From NCBI GenBank assembly GCA_018267215.1, contig JAFDYX010000029.1, forward strand, positions 173,873 to 237,872: a stretch of DNA of 64,000 nt. The letters are read 5' to 3'. This DNA comes from Bacteroidota bacterium (GTDB lineage Bacteria; Bacteroidota; Bacteroidia; Cytophagales; Cyclobacteriaceae). Shown here in pieces: positions 28,053 to 35,445 of this stretch. The notes beneath the pieces were generated by a model that ran no database searches, was not told the DNA's origin, and saw nothing but the letters and a program-made list of their open reading frames with translations. The position numbers were made by a program, and so were the translations under genes. Position 1 is the stretch's first letter. Each line of letters starts with the position of its first letter.

Positions 28053-30140
28053 ATGAAATATATCGTTGGATTTTTCCTGCTCATCAGCACCCATACTTTT
28101 GCGCAGGTGCTCACCGGTTTTTCGGCAGCTTCTTCCGAAAAGCAAAAACAAGCCGAATCTTTTTTCTTAAATCAGCAGGAAAGCGAACGCTACAAAAATC
28201 ATTTAAAAAATTTGACCAAAGAACCACACATTGCCACCTCAAAAGCCAACGAACGTGTGCGCGATTACATTGCAGAGGTGATGCGCAAGGCTGGCTTGCA
28301 GGTAGAAATTTTTCCGTACGATATTTATCTGCCCGTGATGCCCGGCACTGCTTCCGCTGAAATTGTAGAGCCCATACGCATTCCACTTAATAACATAGAA
28401 TACATTCACAAAGAAGACCCGTTCTCTTCTGACCCGAATTTATATTTCGGCTACAATGCCTACACCGGCTCGGGCGATGTAACGGCCGAAGTAGTGTATG
28501 CCAACTTTGGCCGCAAAGAAGATTTTGAAAAACTGCAAGCGATGGGTATTTCAGTGAAAGGTAAAATTGTGATAGCCCGCTATGGCGGCAACTTCCGCGG
28601 CTATAAAGCCAAGTATGCCGAAGCAGCCGGTGCGGCAGGGCTTATCATCTTTACCGACCCGGGAGACAGCGGCTATGCCAAAGGGCTGGTGTACCCGGAA
28701 GGACCCATGTATAATGAAAGCGATATTCAGCGCGGCTCCTTGCTTACGTTGGATTGGACGGGCGACCCGCTCACACCTTTTGAGCCGGCATTACCACTCG
28801 ATGGAAAAAAGAAAATCAACAGAAAAAAACCGGAAGAAATTTCGGGTATGCACACCATACCTGTGTTGCCGCTACCGTACGGATCGGCCAAAGAAATTTT
28901 TGCACGCATGACGGGCAAACCTGTGCCGCCCCGGTGGCAAGGTGGGCTGCCTTATACTTATCGTATAGAAGGCGGGCCTGATTTAAAAGTACGAATCAAC
29001 GTGCAGCAAAAAAGAGAAATACAACGTGTGTATGATGTAGTAGGCACATTAACAGGCACAGAATCTCCCAACGAATGGGTGATGGCCGGCTCGCACTATG
29101 ATGCGTGGGGTTTTGGTGGTACTGATCCCAACAGCGGCACAGCCATGTTGCTGGCATTAAGCGAGTCGCTGGGCAAAGCGGCACAGGCAGGATATAAACC
29201 CAAGCGCACCATCAAGATTGCGCATTGGGATGCCGAAGAGCAGGGGGTGCTCGGCTCTACCGAATGGGTAGAACAATTTCGCGATGAACTGGACGCGAAA
29301 GGTGTAGCCTACTTTAATGCAGATGGTGCCGTGTCGGGAAAGGTATTTGGCGCTGCCTCAAGCCCCACCTTGAAAGGGTTGCTGATCGAGTCAACCAAAG
29401 TTGTTCCTTATCCTGATTCGTCTAAGTCGGTGTACGATCATTGGCTGGGCAAACGTGAGATGAAAGAACCGCCTCTCGGAAATTTAGGCGGTGGCTCCGA
29501 TCACATTGCATTTTATACACACGTGGGCATCCCTTCGTGGGGTGGGGGTACAGGCGGCCCTTCTATCTATCACTCCAATCACGACAGTTTTTATTTTTAT
29601 GAACACTTCGCGGATCCTTCATTTAAAATGGGCCCGCTTGTGGAGAGCGTGTTTGGTGTGATGGCCTTACGGCTGGCCAATGCCGAGACGATACCTTACG
29701 ATATTTCGCGTTATGGCACCGACTTAAGAACACACTTCGAAAGTTTGCAGAAACTGACGAAGGCTTACGACAAATCTGAAAATGCTTTTTCGTTTAATGC
29801 ACTCATCAAAGCCGCTGATGATTTGAAGAAAACAGGTGAAGAAACGGAAGCGGCATTGAAGACGGCAAAAGATGCCAACAAAAAAGCTATCAATGCCGAA
29901 CTCATTTCTTTAGAGCGCCAATGGATTGACAAGCAAGGGATGCCTTACGGAAGTTGGTACCGTTCGCTCTATGCCTCGCCCGATCCTTACAGTGGTTATG
30001 CTTCGTGGATGCTCCCGGCCTTTCAATACGAAGCCTCCATCAGGTCAACGGCCAATTTAAAAATGTGGGAGCAAAAATATTTGGGTGCCATCGGTAAGTT
30101 GAAGGCCAAAATGGAAACGATTACAAAACTGGCTAAGTAA
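28053..30140 (+). CDS. Exported M28 family peptidase (glutamate carboxypeptidase II-like)
   Basis: 695 aa with a signal peptide (MKYIVGFFLLISTHTFAQ). Domain order matches human GCPII/PSMA: an N-terminal part, a protease-associated (PA) domain (~120-290, GKIVIARYGGNFRGYKAKYAE split), the M28 peptidase core, and a C-terminal helical dimerisation domain (~580-690). Zinc ligands are visible: His and Asp in GSHYDAWGFG and TDPNSGT, the Glu pair in DAEEQG, Asp in FNADGAV and His in YHSNHDSF. It likely removes C-terminal acidic residues or processes small peptides in the periplasm. It stands alone on the plus strand. Confidence 0.93.
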   Translation: MKYIVGFFLLISTHTFAQVLTGFSAASSEKQKQAESFFLNQQESERYKNHLKNLTKEPHIATSKANERVRDYIAEVMRKAGLQVEIFPYDIYLPVMPGTASAEIVEPIRIPLNNIEYIHKEDPFSSDPNLYFGYNAYTGSGDVTAEVVYANFGRKEDFEKLQAMGISVKGKIVIARYGGNFRGYKAKYAEAAGAAGLIIFTDPGDSGYAKGLVYPEGPMYNESDIQRGSLLTLDWTGDPLTPFEPALPLDGKKKINRKKPEEISGMHTIPVLPLPYGSAKEIFARMTGKPVPPRWQGGLPYTYRIEGGPDLKVRINVQQKREIQRVYDVVGTLTGTESPNEWVMAGSHYDAWGFGGTDPNSGTAMLLALSESLGKAAQAGYKPKRTIKIAHWDAEEQGVLGSTEWVEQFRDELDAKGVAYFNADGAVSGKVFGAASSPTLKGLLIESTKVVPYPDSSKSVYDHWLGKREMKEPPLGNLGGGSDHIAFYTHVGIPSWGGGTGGPSIYHSNHDSFYFYEHFADPSFKMGPLVESVFGVMALRLANAETIPYDISRYGTDLRTHFESLQKLTKAYDKSENAFSFNALIKAADDLKKTGEETEAALKTAKDANKKAINAELISLERQWIDKQGMPYGSWYRSLYASPDPYSGYASWMLPAFQYEASIRSTANLKMWEQKYLGAIGKLKAKMETITKLAK

Positions 30141-30206
30141 AAAATACGTTGCTCAATAGAAGCATCAGATTCATGGGATGACTATACCCTGTCAGTAAAA
30201 ATATTT

Positions 30207-30653
30207 TCATTGAAAATATTGGTGATAAGTTTGAAACGATGCCCGGATGTCGGCAATTATTTTGTCAGCGTTTTCTTTTGTTTCCGTTTTGCTCAGGCTG
30301 TCAACTAATTCCAGATGGGGGTGAAGCCATTTGTGTAACTCTTCGTGACTTTTTCCTTTCATGGTACAGCTTTTAATCAGGGCTGCATTTTTCTCTTTCA
30401 GTTGAGCGGCCAACGCTTGGTAATCTGATGAATGTGAGGAGATATACGAATTTACGGTTGCCTCGGCTTCGGCCACATAAGGTTTCATCTCATCGTTTAC
30501 CAGCCACTTGGCCCCGTTGTTGAGTTCGATCAATTCTGTTGTGTTGTCATGGTGTTGTTCATCGGCTTCATCACCAGCCTGTTCAGAGGTAGGATGGCCG
30601 CAACGGAAGAAGAGACTGATGGTTATGGCTACAATCAATAATTTTCTTTTCAT
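30207..30653 (-). CDS. Small lipoprotein of unknown function
   Basis: 148 aa. The signal MKRKLLIVAITISLFFRC has a lipobox-like end. The mature part begins with a His/Asp/Glu-rich stretch (DEADEQHHDN) and continues as helices (WLVNDEMKPYVAEAEATV). Such His-rich segments can bind metal ions, which would fit the neighbouring cation-transporting ATPase, but this is inference. It overlaps the preceding membrane-protein gene by 4 bp. An AT-rich 9-bp hairpin (30200-30208/30212-30220) spans its stop codon. Confidence 0.7.
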   Translation of the reverse strand: MKRKLLIVAITISLFFRCGHPTSEQAGDEADEQHHDNTTELIELNNGAKWLVNDEMKPYVAEAEATVNSYISSHSSDYQALAAQLKEKNAALIKSCTMKGKSHEELHKWLHPHLELVDSLSKTETKENADKIIADIRASFQTYHQYFQ

Positions 30654-31045
30654 GATTTTTTAGGTTGATTTTTTTTTATGATGAAGAGCACGGCAATAAA
30701 CATAACGACTGTAAAAGCAATACGAAAAATCATAGCCACAACAGTTCGGGTTTCATAAATGCCTCCGTTGCCGATGTATGCCTGCAGTCCGAAAAAAGAG
30801 ATATTCAGCAGCAAGAGAGCCAACCCCAGGCTATAGATGCTATAGATTGGTTTTTTCCAGAGGGCATAAGCAGCATAGAGATAAATCATTCCACACAGCA
30901 GGTTGGTGTAAACTATAAATAAGACATAGTTACCTTCTTTCTCGCGAATACCAAACACATCTAAAATAATAGAAGAGGTTAAAAAAACGGATAGTGCCCC
31001 GAAGAGTGTCAGCAAAATGGATAGAATAATTTTTGGTGTTTTCAT
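30650..31045 (-). CDS. Small four-helix membrane protein
   Basis: 131 aa with four hydrophobic segments: IILSILLTLFGALSVFLTSS, YVLFIVYTNLLCGMIYLYAAY, SIYSLGLALLLLNISFFGL and VVAMIFRIAFTVVMFIAVLF, then a short basic tail. No family is recognised. It lies between the P-type ATPase (12 bp upstream) and the small lipoprotein (4-bp overlap), so the three probably form one transcript connected with cation transport. Confidence 0.75.
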   Translation of the reverse strand: MKTPKIILSILLTLFGALSVFLTSSIILDVFGIREKEGNYVLFIVYTNLLCGMIYLYAAYALWKKPIYSIYSLGLALLLLNISFFGLQAYIGNGGIYETRTVVAMIFRIAFTVVMFIAVLFIIKKNQPKKS

Positions 31046-31057
31046 GGAAACTTTGGG

Positions 31058-33571
31058 TTATGTGGATAGTTGTTTTTTTATTCGCTTGGCTAACTTATAA
31101 ATTTCAAACCATAATACTGAAACTGCAGCAGTAGTGAGAGCCATGCCCAACTGTGCCATGCTCAGACTGGTAACATGGAAGAACCGGGAAAATGATTCGA
31201 TATAGAGAATGATAAAAAGAAGTAACAGCACAAGGGCAGAAATGCCGATCAGCAAGGGGTTGCGATTTTTAAAGCTCTCGAACAAACTGTAGTAGAAGGA
31301 GCGGTTGGCAAAACTCAATAAGATATTGGCAAATACTAAGGTGCTGAAAACCATGGCTCGGGTTGTTTCTTCATTACCTCCGCGCCCAACAGTATGTCGG
31401 TAAACAAACAATACGCCTGCTGTAATGATTAACCCCTGCACGATGCTGATGATCAGTTCGCGCCAGTTCAAAAATGTATCGGTCATGGTGCGCGGTGATT
31501 GCAGCATGGTATTTTTTTCCATCGGTTCGTTTTCATAGACAATGGAGCATGTGGGGCCCATGATCAACTCGAGGAAGATAACATGAACGGGCGTAAAAAT
31601 CTGCGGGTATATCCATCCTAAAAGCAGGGGCAGAGAAACAGTGAGGATAATCGGGATGTGAATGGAGATAATGTATTGAATGGCCTTCTTGATGTTTGTA
31701 TAAATTCTTCTGCCGGCTGCAATGCCGATGACGAGTTTTTCCAAATCGTCATGGGTAATCACCAATGCGGCTGCAGCCTTGGCTATCTCTGTTCCTTTGT
31801 GGCCCATGGCTACGCCAATGTGTGCAGCCTTTAGTGCGGGGCCGTCATTTACGCCATCGCCCAGCATGGCCACCACTTCGCCTTTTTTCTTTAGTGCGTT
31901 TACTACGGCCAGCTTAGCTTCGGGAAACATGCGGGTAAACAAGGTAGTGCGAGCCGACAGTTCTATCAATTCTTTTTCTGAACACCCGCTGATTTGATGG
32001 CCATCAACTACCGGTGAGTTGTTGATAATACCGGCTTGCCGGGCAATGGCAACTGTGGTGTGGGCATGGTCGCCCGTGATGACCTTCACCTGAATGCCGG
32101 CCTGATAAATGCTGTGAAATACACGATTGATATTTTTCTTAGGAGGATCATAAAAGATAACCAGCCCCAGAAATTCAAAAATAAAATTCTGTTGTTTCTT
32201 AGGGAACTGATCTCCTTCAAATTTTGATTTGGCTACTCCCAGCACGCGATACCCTTGTTCCCCAAGCGAGGTGATCCGGTTTCTGATTTTTTCCTTTTCA
32301 GCTTCTGACAGAACTGACACTTCGAGAATGGCTTCGGGCGCACCCTTGGCGGCTATAATCCGGTTTTTATTTTTGTCTTGAAAGAGATGGGTCATCATGG
32401 GTGGCTTCCCTTCCAGCGGATATTCGTGAAATAGCTGAAAGTGCGGCCTCTTGTCGTGAGTTTGTGTTTGGGTATAGACGTGGTGCAAATTTTTTTCCAT
32501 CGGGTCGAAAGGAACCGGCTCACTGCCCCACATGGCATATTCGATCAGCTCATTCAGGTTTTCTGAATCAAATTCTTTTTCGTCATAAATTTTATCGGAA
32601 GAATAATGGTATAGATACTTCAACTGCATAGAGTTTTCGGTAATGGTGCCTGTTTTATCGCTGCAGATTACCGAAGTGCTGCCGAGAGTTTCTACCATGC
32701 TGCTTTGTTTGATGAGGATACCTTCGCGCATCAGCTTCCAGGAGCCCAGCGCCATAAAAGTGGTGAAGGCCACGGGTATCTCTTCCGGTAAAACAGACAT
32801 GGCCAAAGTAAGCCCTTCCAACAGGCTGGTGATGATATTGTGAGTTTGATAAAAACTGAAAAGGCAAACGATCAGAAAGACAACCGCTCCGCCAATAGCC
32901 ATTGCTTTTACAAATTTCCCGATCTGCGTTTGCAAAGGCGAAGGCTGCTCTTTTATGGCTGCGATAGACTCGCCTATCTTTCCGAGACGTGTTTCTTTCC
33001 CTATCCGGCTTACTTTAAAAACAGCCAGCCCCGAAACAACCAGCGTGCCGCTGTAAACATCACTATCGGTAGATTCGTTACTTTTATAAACAGAAAGACT
33101 TTCGCCCGTCAGGGCAGCTTCGTTAACAGAAAAATCGTTGCTGTGTACTATTTGCCCATCGGCATTGATCATTTTCCCTTCCTCCGTTACACATAGATCG
33201 CCTACGGCAATTTCGTGGGTAGGTAGCTGTTTGATTTTGGAATTGCGGATGACTTTACTTAACGGCTCATTCAATTTTTCTAATTCTTCCAATGCTTTTT
33301 TACTGCGGTTGTCCTGATACAAAGAAATTCCTGACACCGCCACAATGGCGGCCAACATAAAAAGCGCCTCACCATAGTTGCCGACTGCCGCATAGATGCA
33401 AGCTACCGCAATGAGCAAGATCAGCATGGGCTCTTTTAAAATATCCACCAGCAGGCTCAGCCATGAATTTTTCCCGACCGCATTAATACGGTTAAAACCA
33501 TAGCGGGCTTGCGAAACTTTTACTTCTTGTTCCGACAGGCCGGTCAGATGTGGGGGTATGTGATAGTCCAT
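31058..33571 (-). CDS. Cation-translocating P-type ATPase (P2, Ca2+-type)
   Basis: 837 aa with the full P2-ATPase plan. It has an N-terminal cation-ATPase domain (GLSEQEVKVSQARYGFN), the actuator-domain TGES motif, and the phosphorylation motif SDKTGTITEN with the Asp near residue 305. A nucleotide-binding domain follows (KGAPEAI), then the hinge motif GDGVNDGPALKAAHIGVAMG and C-terminal transmembrane helices. The M4 ion-site segment reads VLPEEIP, close to the PEGLP/PEEIP of Ca2+ pumps. It uses ATP to expel Ca2+ or a related divalent cation; the exact ion is not certain. It is the first gene of a three-gene cluster. Confidence 0.93.
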   Translation of the reverse strand: MDYHIPPHLTGLSEQEVKVSQARYGFNRINAVGKNSWLSLLVDILKEPMLILLIAVACIYAAVGNYGEALFMLAAIVAVSGISLYQDNRSKKALEELEKLNEPLSKVIRNSKIKQLPTHEIAVGDLCVTEEGKMINADGQIVHSNDFSVNEAALTGESLSVYKSNESTDSDVYSGTLVVSGLAVFKVSRIGKETRLGKIGESIAAIKEQPSPLQTQIGKFVKAMAIGGAVVFLIVCLFSFYQTHNIITSLLEGLTLAMSVLPEEIPVAFTTFMALGSWKLMREGILIKQSSMVETLGSTSVICSDKTGTITENSMQLKYLYHYSSDKIYDEKEFDSENLNELIEYAMWGSEPVPFDPMEKNLHHVYTQTQTHDKRPHFQLFHEYPLEGKPPMMTHLFQDKNKNRIIAAKGAPEAILEVSVLSEAEKEKIRNRITSLGEQGYRVLGVAKSKFEGDQFPKKQQNFIFEFLGLVIFYDPPKKNINRVFHSIYQAGIQVKVITGDHAHTTVAIARQAGIINNSPVVDGHQISGCSEKELIELSARTTLFTRMFPEAKLAVVNALKKKGEVVAMLGDGVNDGPALKAAHIGVAMGHKGTEIAKAAAALVITHDDLEKLVIGIAAGRRIYTNIKKAIQYIISIHIPIILTVSLPLLLGWIYPQIFTPVHVIFLELIMGPTCSIVYENEPMEKNTMLQSPRTMTDTFLNWRELIISIVQGLIITAGVLFVYRHTVGRGGNEETTRAMVFSTLVFANILLSFANRSFYYSLFESFKNRNPLLIGISALVLLLLFIILYIESFSRFFHVTSLSMAQLGMALTTAAVSVLWFEIYKLAKRIKKQLST

Positions 33572-33731
33572 AATTTATCGGCTACATAAAAATAAGCAGC
33601 GGAGTGGCAGTACACTATGATTTCTTTCTTATCAATGGCAGATTTTAATCAGTTCACATCACGGAAATTTGAAACTTGTAACCTGAGGCTGATTGCGTTA
33701 TTTTCGCAACAAAAATTCAATCATCACTATT

Positions 33732-34706
33732 ATGAGCAACCGCCCGATTTCCGCTTTTATCGAAAAAAATTACCTGCACTTCAACGCTGCGGCCTTGGTA
33801 GATGCTGCCAAAGGTTATAAAACACATCTGGCCGAAGGGGGCAAAATGATGGTAACGCTGGCCGGGGCCATGAGCACGGCCGAGTTGGGGATTTCATTGG
33901 CGGAAATGATCCGTCAAGGTAAAATCGACATCATTTCTTGCACAGGTGCAAATCTGGAAGAGGACGTGATGAACCTGGTGGCGCACTCGCACTACAAGCG
34001 CGTGCCGAACTATCGCGACCTCACTCCGCAAGACGAATGGAATTTGCTCGAGAATCATTACAATCGTGTTACCGACACTTGTATTCCAGAAGAAGAAGCA
34101 TTTCGCAAATTGCAAAAGCATTTGGTGAAAGTTTGGAAAGATGCCGAGGCAAAAGGCGAGCGTTATTTTCCGCATGAGTTTTTGTACAAAGTAGTGTTGA
34201 GTGGCGATTTGAAACAGTACTATGAAATCGACCCGAAGAATTCGTGGATTTTGGCTGCAGCCGAAAAGAATATTCCAATTGTAGTGCCGGGCTGGGAAGA
34301 CAGCACGACAGGAAATATTTTCGCTTCTTACGTGATCAAAGGCGAATTGAAAGCAAGCACCGTAAAATCTGGTATTGAATACATGGCTTGGCTAACGGGG
34401 TGGTATCGTAAAAACTCAAGTGGAAAAGGTGTTGGCTTCTTCCAAATCGGTGGTGGCATTGCAGGAGATTTTCCGATATGCGTGGTACCGATGATGTACC
34501 AGGATTTGGAGTGGCACGATGTTCCGTTCTGGAGTTACTTCTGCCAGATTTCTGATTCCACTACAAGTTACGGCTCGTATTCTGGCGCAGTGCCGAATGA
34601 AAAAATCACATGGGGAAAATTGGACATTCACACCCCAAAGTTTATTGTAGAGAGCGATGCTACGATTGTGGCTCCTTTGATGTTTGCATATATTCTTGAT
34701 ATGTAA
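33732..34706 (+). CDS. Deoxyhypusine synthase family protein
   Basis: 324 aa from the ATG at 33732. The sequence follows deoxyhypusine synthase: LAGAMSTAELG, the NAD-binding SCTGANLEEDVMN, the GWEDSTTGN block, QIGGGIAGDFPICV, SYGSYSGA and TWGKL. Lys296 in ITWGKL is the equivalent of the catalytic lysine of human DHS. Eukaryotic and archaeal enzymes modify eIF5A/aIF5A with spermidine, but bacteria lack that substrate. The bacterial homologue probably transfers an aminobutyl group to a small amine, as homospermidine synthase does. There is no polyamine gene alongside. A palindromic repeat begins 25 bp after the stop. Confidence 0.9.
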   Translation: MSNRPISAFIEKNYLHFNAAALVDAAKGYKTHLAEGGKMMVTLAGAMSTAELGISLAEMIRQGKIDIISCTGANLEEDVMNLVAHSHYKRVPNYRDLTPQDEWNLLENHYNRVTDTCIPEEEAFRKLQKHLVKVWKDAEAKGERYFPHEFLYKVVLSGDLKQYYEIDPKNSWILAAAEKNIPIVVPGWEDSTTGNIFASYVIKGELKASTVKSGIEYMAWLTGWYRKNSSGKGVGFFQIGGGIAGDFPICVVPMMYQDLEWHDVPFWSYFCQISDSTTSYGSYSGAVPNEKITWGKLDIHTPKFIVESDATIVAPLMFAYILDM

Positions 34707-34730
34707 AATCCTTTGCACTTCTCAATATTT

Positions 34731-34780
34731 CTCTGCGCCTTTGCGGTTGATTGTTTTTTTTAACCGCAGAGTACGCAGAG
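34731..34780 (+). repeat. Imperfect palindrome, copy A (upstream of GxxExxY gene)
   Basis: 50-nt element: outer stem 34731-34737/34774-34780 (CTCTGCG with CGCAGAG), internal loop, inner stem 34742-34748/34762-34768 (TGCGGTT with AACCGCA), and a T-rich loop. Near-identical copies occur after the gene. Confidence 0.85.
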
Positions 34781-34793
34781 GTTCGCGGAGAGG

Positions 34794-35186
34794 ATGAGTA
34801 AAATACATATGACAGAAAACGAAATTTCAGATAAGATTATTGGTTGCGCAATCCAGGTCCACCGTGAGCTTGGGCCTGGCCTATTAGAATCCTCCTATGA
34901 AGAATGTCTTTATTTTGAATTGATTCAGTCTAATCTTTTAGTCGAAAAGCAAAAACCACTCCCGCTGGTTTATAAAGATGTGAAATTAGAATGTGGATAC
35001 CGACTGGACTTAATGGTGGAGAAGAAAGTAGTAGTTGAGATAAAAGCAGTAGAGGTGTTGAATGATTTACACATGGCACAAATTCTAACTTATTTAAAGC
35101 TTACTAAGTGCAAGCTGGGGTTGCTGATGAATTTCAATGTTCCTTTGATGAAAAGCGGAATTAAAAGAGTAGTAAATAAGCTCTAA
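34794..35186 (+). CDS. GxxExxY family protein (PD-(D/E)XK nuclease-like)
   Basis: 130 aa; the ATG at 34794 is used, though the ATG at 34809 is a close alternative. The defining motif G-x-x-E-x-x-Y is seen in GPGLLESSYEECL. A nuclease-like core follows: GYRLDLMVEKKVVVEIKAVEVL has the spaced Asp and E-x-K of the PD-(D/E)XK fold. It ends with NFNVPLMKSGIKRVVNKL, the family's standard C-terminus. The molecular function is unknown. It is tightly bracketed by copies of a palindromic repeat (one before, two after). Confidence 0.9.
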   Translation: MSKIHMTENEISDKIIGCAIQVHRELGPGLLESSYEECLYFELIQSNLLVEKQKPLPLVYKDVKLECGYRLDLMVEKKVVVEIKAVEVLNDLHMAQILTYLKLTKCKLGLLMNFNVPLMKSGIKRVVNKL

Positions 35187-35189
35187 ACC

Positions 35190-35258
35190 CTTTGCGCCTT
35201 TGCGGTTGAGTGTATTTTTTAACCGCAGAGTACGCGAAGATGCGCAGATGCGCAGAGG
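35190..35258 (+). repeat. Imperfect palindrome, copy B
   Basis: Same orientation and core as copy A (TTTGCGGTTGAGTG, T-run, AACCGCAGAGTACGCG), with an extra GCGCAGAT duplication in its right arm. It starts 4 bp after the GxxExxY stop codon. Confidence 0.85.
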
Positions 35259-35298
35259 GATACAGGAGATAGAGATATAAAATTGAACTCTCAGCGTT

Positions 35299-35359
35299 TC
35301 TCTGCGCCTTTGCGGTTGATTGTTTTTTTAACCGCAGAGTTTGCGAAGGTACGCAGAGG
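35299..35359 (+). repeat. Imperfect palindrome, copy C
   Basis: Almost identical to copy A over CTCTGCGCCTTTGCGGTTGA, the T-run and AACCGCAGAG, then a GAAGGTACGCAGAG right arm. It lies 87 bp before the sensor kinase start. Confidence 0.85.
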
Positions 35360-35445
35360 AAATGCTGGATGCTGCTCTGGTTTAAAAAAAAACGATATAC
35401 CGTATTGACGTATTTTATTATCTTGTCGGATACAACTATAAATGT

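Noticed and set aside
34731-35359. Possible CRISPR or tandem rRNA operon signal
   Set aside because: Only three copies, one gene between them, and no constant repeat-spacer structure.
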